From Pseudomonas sp. RIT-562 (GTDB lineage Bacteria > Pseudomonadota > Gammaproteobacteria > Pseudomonadales > Pseudomonadaceae), in contig NZ_JAPJIV010000037.1 in assembly GCF_026241895.1 (NCBI RefSeq), positions 1 to 33,324 on the forward strand: a stretch of DNA of 33,324 nucleotides, read 5' to 3'. The notes beneath the pieces were generated by a model. It did no database searches, was not told where the DNA came from, and saw nothing but the letters and a program-made list of their open reading frames with translations. The translations under genes and the position numbers were made by a program. Below, in pieces: positions 1 through 8,906 of this stretch. Within the stretch, counting starts at the first letter, position 1. Each line of letters begins with the position of its first letter.

Positions 1-59
1 GTCGATGCCGACAGAACTGCGCCAATAGCCACTGCGAGCAAAAGCTTCTTCATGTGCAT
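1..59 (-). CDS. Exported protein, N-terminal fragment only (runs off the window)
   Basis: Only about 19 codons are visible, reading leftward off the edge. The start ATG at 59 has GGAG six bases before it; a second ATG at 53 is in frame. The visible residues (MHMKKLLLAVAIGAVLSAS) form a basic n-region and a hydrophobic h-region, as in a Sec signal peptide or the start of a lipoprotein. It starts 27 nt after the stop of the GspF-like gene on the same strand, so it is probably the third gene of that operon. Nothing can be said about its function. Confidence 0.55.
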   Translation of the reverse strand, partial: MHMKKLLLAVAIGAVLSAS

Positions 60-86
60 ATCGATCTCCGTCTTATTGTGGGTGTA

Positions 87-1274
87 TCAGTGAATACTCG
101 AAGCCAGTTCGAAGATGGGAATGTACATCAGGATCACGATCACCCCGATCAACAAGCCGATGAACGTCATTAATAACGGTTCGAACAAGCGCACAAACCA
201 TTCGATCCAGCGGCTGATTTCTTCGTCGTAGAAGTCGGCGCTGCGTTCCATCATCTGCCCCAGATTGCCCGACTGCTCGCCAGCTCGCAGCAAGCGCAGG
301 GACACGGGAGTGACCAGGTGATTGAGCTCCAGCGCGGCTGACAGTGATTGCCCCTCGCGCACCCGTTCGCAGGCCTGGTCCAGGCGTACGCGCGAGGGCA
401 CCGTGAGCAGGCCGCGGACCATGCCCATGGCCGTCACCAGCGGGATGCCGCCCTGCAGCAGGATGCCCAGGGAGCGGTAAAAACGCGCCAGTTCATACAT
501 GAAAATCCGTTGGTGAACCGCCGGCAGTCTTTCGATCAGCCGATCGACGCCACGGCGAAAAGCCGGCTGGCGCTGGAGGAAGCCTAGGGCGACGACGATC
601 GCCACCAACCCACCGAAAAATTCTCCCTGGTGGGCATGCAGGAACATCCCGCAACTCATCAGCACTTGGGACAACCACGGCAGATTCGACCCCAGTCCCT
701 CGAACACCAGGCTGAAGCGCGGCACCACATAGCCCATCAGGAACAGCACCACGCCACCGCCCACCACCAGCAACAGCAAGGGGTAGATCGAAGCGCTGAC
801 GATCTTCTGGCGAACCTCATCCATGCGCTGGCGATAGCTGACGTAGCGACCGAGGGCATCACCCACGGCGCCGGTTTTCTCACTCGATTGCACCAGCGCC
901 ACATAGAGCGGCGGGAACACTGCCGACAACTGGCCGAGCGCCTGGGAGAACGATTTTCCCTCGTACAGCAGGCGCACCAGCTCACTCAAAGTCTTGCGCG
1001 CCTGGGGGGCGTTTTCTTTTTCCGCCAGGCTTTCCAGCGCATCGATCAACGGCAGGCCGGCATTGAGCAGGGTGGTCAGCTCCTGGCTGAACAGCACCAG
1101 GTTGAAGGTCTCGCGCTTTTGCAGGCGCAGCGCTTGCCAGCGCCGGTCGGCTTGCAGGCTGACCACACGCAAACCCTGGTCCTCGACCATGCGCCGCGCT
1201 TCGCTATCGCCCTGGGCCTCGACGGTCACCGAGACCACGCCGGCCTTGCCCACTGCCTTGAGGTGAAACCGCAT
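87..1274 (-). CDS. xcmS: GspF/XcpS-like inner-membrane platform protein (XcmS)
   Basis: This is a 395-aa member of the GspF/PilC family, the polytopic inner-membrane platform of type II secretion and type IV pili that works with the GspE ATPase. Two T2SSF repeats are visible: one near residue 58 (motif FSQELTTLLNAGLPL) and one near residue 260 (ARFYRSLGILLQGGIPL). There is a long hydrophobic segment near mid-protein and another at the C-terminus. The family is usually about 400 aa, so it is full length. An ATG at 1292 overlaps the upstream stop, but the ATG at 1274 is preferred because GGGAG lies eight bases before it. It follows the pseudopilin gene, giving the two-gene xcmT1-xcmS arrangement described for P. 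putida GB-1. No ATPase or secretin is next to it; those are 14 kb away on the other strand. Confidence 0.93.
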   Translation of the reverse strand: MRFHLKAVGKAGVVSVTVEAQGDSEARRMVEDQGLRVVSLQADRRWQALRLQKRETFNLVLFSQELTTLLNAGLPLIDALESLAEKENAPQARKTLSELVRLLYEGKSFSQALGQLSAVFPPLYVALVQSSEKTGAVGDALGRYVSYRQRMDEVRQKIVSASIYPLLLLVVGGGVVLFLMGYVVPRFSLVFEGLGSNLPWLSQVLMSCGMFLHAHQGEFFGGLVAIVVALGFLQRQPAFRRGVDRLIERLPAVHQRIFMYELARFYRSLGILLQGGIPLVTAMGMVRGLLTVPSRVRLDQACERVREGQSLSAALELNHLVTPVSLRLLRAGEQSGNLGQMMERSADFYDEEISRWIEWFVRLFEPLLMTFIGLLIGVIVILMYIPIFELASSIH

Positions 1275-1288
1275 GGTCGCCACTCCCG

Positions 1289-1723
1289 TCATTGCCAGCT
1301 GGTGACTTCGGCGTTTTCGCCTTCGCCGCCGGGTTGGCCATCCTTGCCCATGGACAGCAGGTCGTACTCGCCGTTTTCCCCGGGGTAGCGGTAGTTGTAA
1401 TTACGGCCCCACGGATCCTGGGGCAGTTTTTTCTGCAGATAAGGACCGGTCCAGCGGGTTTCATCGCTGGGCGCGGTCACCAGCGCCTGCAGGCCTTGTT
1501 CGGTCGAGGGGTAATGGCCGACCTCCAGGCGGTACAAATCCAGCGCCTTGCCCAGGCCTTCGATTTGCGCCTTGGCCACTTTCACTTCGGAGCGGCCGAG
1601 CTGGGCAAAGTACTTCGGCGCGACGATGCCGGCCAACAGGCCGAGCACCACCAGCACCACCAGCAATTCGAGCAGGGTGAAGCCGCGTTGAGCTTGCGGG
1701 ATACAGCACTGACGCTGATTCAT
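1289..1723 (-). CDS. xcmT1: GspG-like major pseudopilin (XcmT1)
   Basis: This 144-aa protein is a type II secretion major pseudopilin. The prepilin peptidase site is clear: RG|FTLLELL, with Gly14 at -1, Phe15 at +1 and Glu19 at +5 of the mature protein. The T2SSG body follows (YRLEVGHYPSTEQGL, then LPQDPWGRNYNYRYPG and EYDLLSMGKDG), a near-textbook GspG. Start ATG 1723 was chosen because GAGG sits five bases upstream; an in-frame ATG at 1759 lacks a comparable site. It is translationally coupled to xcmS. In P. putida GB-1, loss of the xcmT1 homologue blocks export of the Mn-oxidising factor (published work, from memory). A prepilin peptidase must be supplied from elsewhere in the genome. Confidence 0.95.
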   Translation of the reverse strand: MNQRQCCIPQAQRGFTLLELLVVLVVLGLLAGIVAPKYFAQLGRSEVKVAKAQIEGLGKALDLYRLEVGHYPSTEQGLQALVTAPSDETRWTGPYLQKKLPQDPWGRNYNYRYPGENGEYDLLSMGKDGQPGGEGENAEVTSWQ

Positions 1724-1830
1724 GATGACCTCACACATAGGCAGAAGGGTCGCGCACAAGCCTTATGCAAATGCCATGCACAGGCCTGCTCTTTGCTCTG
1801 CAACCCTTGTTTCACGGGCCCTCGCAGTTA

Positions 1831-1846
1831 CGGCACGGTGCTTGCG
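1831..1846 (+). promoter_or_regulatory. Predicted sigma-54 promoter for the lytic transglycosylase
   Basis: CGGCACGGTGCTTGCG fits the -24/-12 consensus TGGCACG-N4-TTGC at 10 of 11 informative bases. GG at 1832-1833 and GC at 1844-1845 are exactly ten bases apart. The predicted transcript would start near 1857, about 60 nt before the ATG at 1916. G/C-run inverted sequences (GGGG-CATTA-CCCC) lie at about 1872-1885. These are downstream of the start but upstream of the divergent xcmT1 gene. Confidence 0.6.
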
Positions 1847-1915
1847 TACGGCTGTTTCACGACTTGTCATTGGGGCATTACCCCCATTTTCCGGGGCAGG
1901 TCAGGGGAGGCACCA

Positions 1916-2527
1916 ATGCTCAAGTCATTCACTGCGGGACTGCTCGGCGGGCTGCTGCTGGCCGGGGTCGCGCAGGCCGATGTGTTCGTATCCGTCGATG
2001 CCAAGGGCAGCTATGTCCTGTCCAATGTCCACCGTCCTGGCCGCCACTATGAACGGGTGATCCAGGAGCCCGAGGTGGCTCAGGTCAGCCTTGACCAGCA
2101 GCCGCAGATGATTGCCGCGCGGCCCTACGCCGAGTTGGTGTCGGCAGCGGCCACGGCCAACCAGTTGCCGGCGGCGCTGCTGCACGCGGTGATCCAGGCC
2201 GAGTCCAGCTACAACTCCGGCGCCACCTCGCCCAAAGGCGCGGGTGGACTGATGCAGTTGATGCCCGATACCGCGCGGGAACTGGGGGTCAAGGATGTTT
2301 ACGATCCGAAGGCCAACATCCAGGGCGGGGCCAAATACCTCAAGCGCCTGATGACCCTGTTCGACAACGACATCGCCCTCGCCGTGGCGGCGTACAACGC
2401 CGGGCCCCAGGCGGTGATCAGCCGTGGCGGAGTGATCCCGCCGTTCGCCGAAACCCAGCGTTATGTGCCCAGTGTCCTGCGCCAATACCGGCGCCTGCAG
2501 GGGCTGGCCGTGGACGCTCCGCTGTGA
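1916..2527 (+). CDS. Secreted lytic transglycosylase (SLT/GEWL domain)
   Basis: This 203-aa exported murein-cleaving enzyme would form 1,6-anhydromuropeptides in the periplasm. A signal peptide ends near AQA at residues 19-21. The GEWL fold carries the catalytic-type motif IQAESSYN with Glu96, then GLMQLMP (about 111-117) and the AYNAGP motif (about 159-164). The start ATG has GGGGAGG five bases upstream; a much longer in-frame reading back to 1292 antisense to xcmT1 is spurious. It is divergent from xcmT1-xcmS and has its own predicted sigma-54 promoter. Small transglycosylases of this type often open peptidoglycan for envelope-spanning machines, so a role in assembling the Xcm apparatus is plausible but inferred. 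Confidence 0.92.
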   Translation: MLKSFTAGLLGGLLLAGVAQADVFVSVDAKGSYVLSNVHRPGRHYERVIQEPEVAQVSLDQQPQMIAARPYAELVSAAATANQLPAALLHAVIQAESSYNSGATSPKGAGGLMQLMPDTARELGVKDVYDPKANIQGGAKYLKRLMTLFDNDIALAVAAYNAGPQAVISRGGVIPPFAETQRYVPSVLRQYRRLQGLAVDAPL

Positions 2528-2544
2528 TTGGGGGAGCCCCCAAT
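2527..2544. repeat. Perfect 8-bp inverted repeat after the transglycosylase stop
   Basis: ATTGGGGG-AG-CCCCCAAT is a perfect inverted repeat that begins on the last base of the transglycosylase stop codon. It could be the stem of a weak terminator, but no T tract follows. It could instead be a distant operator. A 331-nt gene-free stretch starts here; it holds this repeat, a REPIN (2580-2673), a second palindrome (2722-2735) and the promoter of the oxidase. Confidence 0.6.
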
Positions 2545-2579
2545 TGTGGGGCAACACGCTTTGCGTAGCAGCCGATTAA

Positions 2580-2673
2580 CTGTGGGAGCAAGGCTTGCCC
2601 GCGATGGCGGTGTGTCATTCGACATGCAGGGTGCCTTGCACTCCGCCATCGCGGGCAAGCCTTGCTCCCACAG
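2580..2673. repeat. REPIN: two inverted REP elements
   Basis: Arms 2580-2610 and 2643-2673 are perfect reverse complements over 31 nt (arm begins CTGTGGGAGCAAGGCTTGCC) with a 32-nt spacer. This is the usual Pseudomonas REP doublet, a non-autonomous element mobilised by RAYT transposases. The transcript would form a strong hairpin that can limit read-through from the transglycosylase into the oxidase leader. Confidence 0.93.
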
Positions 2674-2721
2674 CGCCAACAGCACAGTTCTTTTCGTTAA
2701 CCCGCAAACCGGGGAATGGGT

Positions 2722-2735
2722 GGGGGATTTCCCCC
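2722..2735. promoter_or_regulatory. Candidate activator site upstream of the oxidase promoter
   Basis: GGGGGA-TT-TCCCCC is a perfect 6-bp inverted repeat centred about 83 bases before the predicted sigma-54 start. That is the usual distance for an NtrC-family activator site. Assignment to MnxR is inference only. A weak IHF-like half match (TATCAA at 2740-2745) lies between it and the promoter. Confidence 0.35.
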
Positions 2736-2785
2736 GACTTATCAACTAGCTCGAATAACCAATTGAAATACAAGTAAATTTTTTA

Positions 2786-2801
2786 TGGCATGGCGATTGC
2801 T
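2786..2801 (+). promoter_or_regulatory. Predicted sigma-54 promoter of the multicopper oxidase operon
   Basis: TGGCATGGCGATTGCT matches TGGCAYG-N4-TTGCW essentially perfectly, with GG at 2787-2788 and GC at 2799-2800 (ten bases between). It is preceded by an A/T-rich stretch. The predicted start is near 2812, about 47 nt before the oxidase ATG. Mn oxidase genes of P. putida GB-1 are reported to depend on the NtrC-family regulator MnxR, which fits. Confidence 0.78.
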
Positions 2802-2858
2802 CCAGTGACTTTTGTCGAGACGTATTTCCAATGAGCACCCAAATCGAGGCCCGTGATC

Positions 2859-5800
2859 ATGACCGGCAAACCCAACGCTCATCACCTGCTTAATCTGCTG
2901 CTGTTTCTGGTGCCGATGTTCGGCCTGGAAGTGGCCCAGGCGGCCCTGCGCTGTGAGCGCAATCTGGTCGCAAACGTCGTGGCGCTGGATCAGCCGCTGA
3001 TGTTCAACCGGCTCGGCGCACAGAACGTCAACGGGATGATGTTCGCCTTGCGCCGCGATGTGGTCGACGATCACAACAGGTCGCTGGCCCAGGGTGGCAC
3101 GGCGGTGCCGGGCAAGGTCTCGTTGCGGCCCGACAAGCGTCCGCGTCCCCTGGTACTGCGTGTCGCGGCCGGCGATTGCCTGACCATCAACCTGCAGAAC
3201 CTCCTGGCCTACCAAGCCAACCCCGGCAGCCATGACAGCGGCGAGGAGGAGGAAGGCGAGATCGAAGGTGAAGTGGAGATCGGTGCAGTCGACGACTTCA
3301 AGGTCGACGAGCAAGTCACTGACCGCCATGTCGGCTTCCAGGTCAACGGCATGCAGGCGGTCAACAGCATCGACGATATTTCCGCCTACACCGGCCGCAA
3401 CGCCAACACCCTGATTGCCCCCGGCGCGAGCCGCTCCTATACCTTGTACGCCGAACGCGAAGGCGCCTTTGCCGCCAGCAGCCGTGGCGCCACCTTTGGT
3501 GGTGAAGGTGCTGCAGGTAACGTCGCCAACGGCCTGTTCGGCGAAGTGGTGGTAGTGCCCAGGGGCGGCCGCACCTATCGCAACACCGTGACTGAAGAAG
3601 AAATGCGCCTGGCCAGCACCGGGCGGACCCCGACCGGTCAGCCGATCGTCGATTACCAGGCGCGCTACCCACAACGCGAGCCGTGGATCCGTGAAGGCAA
3701 GGCCGGTACGCCGATCATCAACATGGTCGACGGCAACGAAATCATCTCCAGCGAGAGTGACGCGATCGTCATGGGCAGCAACGCCGACGGCAGCTTCCCG
3801 CCTTCGACTTATCCGCTGGAAGCCATTGGCAAACGCAACCCGGCGCTCCCCAATCGGCTTGAACCGTTCCGCGATTTTGCCTCGCAGTTCCAGGATGAAA
3901 CCGCTGCGACCCAGGCATTTCCGGCCTATTGGGCAGACCCGGTGATGGCCCACGTGCTCGAACCGACTCGCGATTCGTTCATGATCAACTATGGCTCCGG
4001 CGGCATGGGCGCCGAAGTGGTCGCCAACCGCCTGGGCGTCGGGCCGATGCACGATTGCCTGTCTTGTGCCTATGAAGAGTTCTTCCTCAGCTCGCACACC
4101 GTCGGCGACGTGGCGATGCTGGTGGATGTGCCGGCCAACGCCGGGCTGGAAAACATTCGCCCTGGTGAAACCCCGCGCGCCGACCAGATCGGTGTCAAGG
4201 CCACCATGGCGCTCTACCCGTCGGAGCCGTCCAACGTCAACCACAGCTACATCGGCGACTTCGTGAAATTCCGCAACACCCACAACGGTCACGAGCAGCA
4301 CATCTTCCACCTGCACGGGCACCAGTGGCTGTTCAACCCCAACGACGATAACTCCGACTACGTGGATGCCCAGGGCATCGGCCCGGGCGCCGGCTACACC
4401 TACGAAATCGCCAACGGTGGTTCCGGCAACCGCAACCGCGTGGCGGGCGATGCGATCTATCACTGCCACTTCTATCCGCACTTTGCCCAGGGCATGTGGG
4501 CCATGTGGCGGGTGCACGACGTGTTTGAAGAAGGCACCAAACTCGAAGTCTCGCAGCAAGGCGACGACGGTTACCACAGTGAACCTTTTGCCCTGCGCAG
4601 CGGCAAACCGGCTTCGGGAGCCCGGGCCTTGCCCGATGGCGAAATCATCGCCGGCACGCCGATTCCAGCGGTCGTGCCGCTGCCCGGCAAAGCCATGGCA
4701 CCGATGCCAGGCAAGGTCGCGGTCGTACCGAAAATCGGCGAAACCCTGGTGGCCGGCCACGACGATGACGATGATGAAGACGACGATGATGGCGAACATC
4801 ACGGCGGCAACGGCGGCGTCCAGGCCATCGGTTCGCTGGCCCTGGTGGATCGCAGCGAAGCCAACCGCAATGCCGATGGCAGCCTGAAAAACCCTGGCTA
4901 CCCATTCTGGATCGGCGGCATGGAAACGTCGGTCGGCCAACGCCCACCGACTCCACCCCTGGACATGCTCGATGCAGCCAAGGCCCAGGCCTTGAAAACC
5001 AGCGGCAACTCGCTGTGGGCCAACCTTGACCCGGCGCAATCCGGTGGCTGGGATGGCGGCCTGGGCCGGCACTCGCTGGACGGTTTCTCCGCCGGTGGTG
5101 AAGCCAACACCATCACCACCTCGCTGGACTTCTCCAAGGAAGTGACCCGCGCCAAACCGATCTACATGCCGGAAGAGGGCACCGAGGTGGAACAGGCTGC
5201 GATGGCCTTCCACGCCAAGAAAGACCATCCAAGCTACGCCTTGTTGCCGGGCAACCAGATCGTGGCGAAGGCCTTCCGCACCAACGGCGCCTTGCCCATT
5301 GCTGGCGCGCCGTACTACGAACCGTGCATGGACGATCGGCAAAAACGCCTGACCAGCAGCGCCGGCACCGGCGAGTTCAACAGCGGCGAACGGGTCGATG
5401 GCATGTCCTACACCGGTTCGTCGACGTTCACCGCCGACCGTCCGCGGGTCTACAAAGCCGCGAATATCCAGTTCGACGCGGTGTACAACAAGGTCGGTTA
5501 CCACTTCCCGCAAGCGCGCATCCTGGCGCTGTGGGAAGACGCCTGGCCGGTCATCACCAAGCAGCGCCCACCAGAGCCGCTGGTGATGCGCATGAACACT
5601 TTCGACTGCGTGCAATACCAGCAAACCAACCTGGTGCCGGCCACCTATGAGATGGACGACTATCAGGTGCGCACCCCAACCGACGTGATCGGCCAGCATA
5701 TCCACCTGCCGAAATGGGACCTGACCGCGGCCGACGGCTCGGCCAACGGCTGGAACTACGAGGATGGCGTGCTTTCCCCGGGCGCCGTGCAGGAGCGTAT

Positions 5801-8693
5801 CCACGCGATCCGCGAGTTCAACCAGTGCCTGGGCGCCGATCCGCGTGACGGCACTCCGGCCTGTCCGAAAGCCAAGAACCATCCGTTCTTCGGTCAATAT
5901 GGCCGGGCGGACTGGGTCGGGGCGCGCACGGCGATGCAGCGCTGGTTCGTCGATCCGGTGGTCAACGCCAAAGGCGTCGACCGTGGCCTGGGCACCATCT
6001 TTACCCACGACCACCTCGGCCCATCGACTCACCAACAGATTGGCCTGTACGCCACCGTACTGGCTGAACCTGCCGGTTCCACCTGGTTCCACGCCGAAAC
6101 CGGCGAGCAGCTGTACAGCGGCGCGCGGCAGGACGGCGGGCCGACTTCGTGGCAAGCGGTGGTGTCCACCGGCGATCTGGACGGCGACGGCAAGAACGAC
6201 AGCTTCCGCGAGTTCTTCCTCGAGTACAGCGACTTCCAGCATGCTTATGAAGCCGGTGTGTACGTTGGCGCAGGGCCAAATGGGGTGCCTAACCCGACGG
6301 CCTTCCCGGCCACTGCGGACAGCTTCCGCTACGCCATCAACCCACCTGTGCGCAACAACGCCAGCAACTTGCTGGACGGCATCATCGAAGTACAGGGCGG
6401 CATGGTTCCGGGCTGCCCAAGCCGGCCTTGCCCACAGGCGATCTCGGTGGATGACCCGGGTATGTTCGTCGTCAACTACCGCAACGAGCCGTTGGCGCTG
6501 CGGGTCTATGACCCGAACAAAATCGGCCCGGACGGCAAGCGCGGGATGCAGGCGGACGGCCTGGCCGGCGACCTCGCATACGCCATGCAAAGCCGTACCG
6601 ACCGTGCCATCGCGGCGATGAACCTGGCGCCTAACCTGGTCACCTCGGCGACCGGTCCAACCGGCGGCACCACGCTGTTCCCACCGCACATCAACCGTGG
6701 CGGCGCCGAAGCTGGCGACCCGTTCACCCCGATGCTGCGCACCTACACCGGTGACAACGTGCGGCTGCGCCTGCATGCCGGCGGCCACGAGGAGGAGCAC
6801 AACGTGACCCTGCACGGAGTGAAATGGCTGCAGAGCGGTTCGGGCTTCGGCAACAGCTCCAACTCCGGCTGGCGCGCCTCGCAAATGGTCGGCATCTCCG
6901 AGCAGATGGGCTTCAACGCACCGGTCTCGATGCTCTCCAGTTCGGCCGCGACCACGGGTGACTACCTGTACTCGATGGACGCTTCGATTGAAGGCTACTG
7001 GAACGGTATCTGGGGCGTGATGCGTAACTACACGGCCCAACGCAGCGACCTGTTCGCCTTGCCGAACAATCCGAAACCGGCGGGCATGCGCAACACCGTG
7101 GCCTATGAAGGTTCCTGCCCACGGATCAGCGCCAACCCCAATGGCATCGGCACCCGGCCGACCGTGCAACGCAACTATGAGGTGGTCGCGGCGCTGGCCA
7201 ACGACATCCTGCGTAACCCGTTGAACCTGACCATCGGCGACCCTGCCGGCCTCGGCCAGCACGTCGGCGGGCCGTTGAATCCAGCGGGCGGCACCCTGGT
7301 GTTCAACTCGCGGACGGTGAATATTCCGCAGGTCACTGTGGTCGATCCGGAGGATGGCGAAACCATCACCATTGGCGGGCAGAGCGGGCCGCTGCATGAT
7401 CCGACCGCGATCCTGTATGTGCGCAAATCCGACCTCGACCCAACCACCGGCAAGTTGAAACCTGGTGTGCCGGTAGAGCCACTGGTACTGCGCGCTGCGG
7501 CGGGTGATTGCATCAACGTCACCCTGGAAAACCGCCTGCCGCTGGTCATGCCCGACCTGACCCAGACTGCCGTGATGCAAGGCCTGGTCAAGCGTGATCG
7601 CAACAGCGGGCAGGGTTCGACCATCTTCACCAACAACCTGATCCGGCCTTCCAGCCATGTCGGCCTGCATGCGCAGCTGCTGTCCTACGACATCACCAAG
7701 TCCGACGGTGTCAACGTTGGCGCCAACCCGGCCCAGACCGTGCCACCACGGGTCGGCAACAGTGGCGCCTACCCGACGCGTACCTACCAGTACTACGCCG
7801 GGCACCTGGAGCGTGAGGGCAAACCCGTCACGCAACTGGGCCGCAGTGTCGACAACATCAACGCCACGGCGGTGGAATTCGGCGGGCTGAGCATCACCCC
7901 GGCGGACGTGATCAAGCAGGGGCAGAAAGGCCTGGGAGGTGCCATGAGCATCCTGCCGGTCGGCGCGACCTGGGTCGAGGACGCCCGCAAGGCCAACGCC
8001 ACGGTCACGGCGCCAGGGCAGGCGGTGTATCGCGACTTTGCGATGGTCTGGCAGAAAGCCTTGAACATGCGCTGGGCCAACGGCCGGCCGGTGGAAGGGA
8101 TTGCCGCCGAAGGGGCGGGCGTGCCGACCGATCCGCAGGACAATTCGAGCATGGCCATCAACTACAAGTCCGAGCCGCTGTGGTTCCGCTTCGGCCTGGC
8201 GCCGGACGCACCCTTCGGTCACGCCGGGGGTGCCGGCTACGGCGACGTGCCTAATGCGCACATGGCCTACAGCAATGCGCTAATTGGCGGCGATCCACAG
8301 ACGCCAGTGCTCTATGTAAAACCGGGGCAACCGTTCCGCACCCACATCCTGTTGCCAACCGGTGGCAGCCGTGGCTCGACCTTCCAGTTGGACGGTCACG
8401 TGTGGTCGGTCAACCCGTTCCAGTCGGAGAAGAGCGATACCGGTGGTTATCCGCTGGGTACGCCGGGGGTGGGGTCGGTGCGGTTCGGCTACAACCCGAT
8501 GTCGATGTACATCGGCGCCCGGGAAAGCATCCTGCCGGCGGCGCACTTCAGCTTCATGCACCCGAGCGCCGGGGGTAGCAACGCCATACCGGGGGATTAC
8601 CTGTATCGCGACTACGGCGCCTACGGCAATACCTCCGGGTTGTGGGGACTGCTGCGGGTGACCAACGAACCGGAGCCGGCACCAGCACCGTAG
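2859..8693 (+). CDS. Giant secreted multicopper oxidase, probable Mn(II) oxidase (MnxG/McoA/MofA type)
   Basis: About 1944 aa, far larger than laccases (about 500 aa) and in the size class of the Pseudomonas Mn oxidases. A Sec signal peptide ends near AQA (about residue 28). Several cupredoxin units carry copper-ligand motifs: HLHGH at about 484-488; HCHFYPHFAQGM at about 535-546, a type 1/trinuclear HCHxxxHxxxxM signature; QHIHLPKW at about 946-953; THDHLGPSTHQQ at about 1049-1060; HNVTLHGVKW at about 1314-1323; and DGHVW near 1847. An acidic block (about 127-146), an Asp/His run (about 632-652) and an EF-hand-like DLDGDGKND loop (about 1106-1114) are insertions beyond the oxidase fold. ATG 2859 has GAGG nine bases upstream; GTG 2853 is too close to it. 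The enzyme would oxidise Mn(II)/Mn(III) with O2 at the cell surface. Sequence alone does not separate MnxG from McoA, so no symbol is given. Confidence 0.88.
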   Translation: MTGKPNAHHLLNLLLFLVPMFGLEVAQAALRCERNLVANVVALDQPLMFNRLGAQNVNGMMFALRRDVVDDHNRSLAQGGTAVPGKVSLRPDKRPRPLVLRVAAGDCLTINLQNLLAYQANPGSHDSGEEEEGEIEGEVEIGAVDDFKVDEQVTDRHVGFQVNGMQAVNSIDDISAYTGRNANTLIAPGASRSYTLYAEREGAFAASSRGATFGGEGAAGNVANGLFGEVVVVPRGGRTYRNTVTEEEMRLASTGRTPTGQPIVDYQARYPQREPWIREGKAGTPIINMVDGNEIISSESDAIVMGSNADGSFPPSTYPLEAIGKRNPALPNRLEPFRDFASQFQDETAATQAFPAYWADPVMAHVLEPTRDSFMINYGSGGMGAEVVANRLGVGPMHDCLSCAYEEFFLSSHTVGDVAMLVDVPANAGLENIRPGETPRADQIGVKATMALYPSEPSNVNHSYIGDFVKFRNTHNGHEQHIFHLHGHQWLFNPNDDNSDYVDAQGIGPGAGYTYEIANGGSGNRNRVAGDAIYHCHFYPHFAQGMWAMWRVHDVFEEGTKLEVSQQGDDGYHSEPFALRSGKPASGARALPDGEIIAGTPIPAVVPLPGKAMAPMPGKVAVVPKIGETLVAGHDDDDDEDDDDGEHHGGNGGVQAIGSLALVDRSEANRNADGSLKNPGYPFWIGGMETSVGQRPPTPPLDMLDAAKAQALKTSGNSLWANLDPAQSGGWDGGLGRHSLDGFSAGGEANTITTSLDFSKEVTRAKPIYMPEEGTEVEQAAMAFHAKKDHPSYALLPGNQIVAKAFRTNGALPIAGAPYYEPCMDDRQKRLTSSAGTGEFNSGERVDGMSYTGSSTFTADRPRVYKAANIQFDAVYNKVGYHFPQARILALWEDAWPVITKQRPPEPLVMRMNTFDCVQYQQTNLVPATYEMDDYQVRTPTDVIGQHIHLPKWDLTAADGSANGWNYEDGVLSPGAVQERIHAIREFNQCLGADPRDGTPACPKAKNHPFFGQYGRADWVGARTAMQRWFVDPVVNAKGVDRGLGTIFTHDHLGPSTHQQIGLYATVLAEPAGSTWFHAETGEQLYSGARQDGGPTSWQAVVSTGDLDGDGKNDSFREFFLEYSDFQHAYEAGVYVGAGPNGVPNPTAFPATADSFRYAINPPVRNNASNLLDGIIEVQGGMVPGCPSRPCPQAISVDDPGMFVVNYRNEPLALRVYDPNKIGPDGKRGMQADGLAGDLAYAMQSRTDRAIAAMNLAPNLVTSATGPTGGTTLFPPHINRGGAEAGDPFTPMLRTYTGDNVRLRLHAGGHEEEHNVTLHGVKWLQSGSGFGNSSNSGWRASQMVGISEQMGFNAPVSMLSSSAATTGDYLYSMDASIEGYWNGIWGVMRNYTAQRSDLFALPNNPKPAGMRNTVAYEGSCPRISANPNGIGTRPTVQRNYEVVAALANDILRNPLNLTIGDPAGLGQHVGGPLNPAGGTLVFNSRTVNIPQVTVVDPEDGETITIGGQSGPLHDPTAILYVRKSDLDPTTGKLKPGVPVEPLVLRAAAGDCINVTLENRLPLVMPDLTQTAVMQGLVKRDRNSGQGSTIFTNNLIRPSSHVGLHAQLLSYDITKSDGVNVGANPAQTVPPRVGNSGAYPTRTYQYYAGHLEREGKPVTQLGRSVDNINATAVEFGGLSITPADVIKQGQKGLGGAMSILPVGATWVEDARKANATVTAPGQAVYRDFAMVWQKALNMRWANGRPVEGIAAEGAGVPTDPQDNSSMAINYKSEPLWFRFGLAPDAPFGHAGGAGYGDVPNAHMAYSNALIGGDPQTPVLYVKPGQPFRTHILLPTGGSRGSTFQLDGHVWSVNPFQSEKSDTGGYPLGTPGVGSVRFGYNPMSMYIGARESILPAAHFSFMHPSAGGSNAIPGDYLYRDYGAYGNTSGLWGLLRVTNEPEPAPAP

Positions 8694-8698
8694 AAGCG

Positions 8699-8830
8699 AT
8701 GGGGCCATGGGGCACACCCTCCATACCTGGGTGGGCCCCATTGTAGGAGCAAAGCTTGCTCGCGATAGCGCCATAGGCAACACCTTCAATACCGAGGTGA
8801 AACCATCGCGAGCAAGCTTTGCTCCCACAG
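8699..8830. repeat. Hairpin plus REPIN between the oxidase and the propeller gene
   Basis: An imperfect stem built from ATGGGGCC (8699-8706) and GGCCCCAT (8734-8741), with CACCC/GGGTG inside, follows the oxidase stop. A REP doublet follows, with arms about 8742-8767 and 8805-8829 (TGTAGGAGCAAAGCTTGC and its partner, one mismatch). Together they may reduce downstream expression relative to the oxidase. The rest up to 8890 is an A/G-rich stretch of AGCA-type repeats with no gene. Confidence 0.8.
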
Positions 8831-8906
8831 GGCAACAGCAAAAGCAAAAAGCAGAAGCAAGAGCAACAGTGCGAAGGCAGGCACAGATCTGTAAGGGGAG
8901 AAGGGA

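Noticed and set aside
2831..2893. A 20-codon leader open frame overlapping the oxidase start
   Set aside because: It starts with ATG inside the predicted leader, but it has only a weak GAGA upstream and no regulatory residue pattern. Conservation would be needed to support it.
2742..8261. A very long open frame (1839 codons) antisense to the oxidase
   Set aside because: It is the mirror of a GC-rich gene with strong third-position bias. It has no ribosome-binding site or recognisable domain, while the plus strand has clear copper motifs and a signal peptide.
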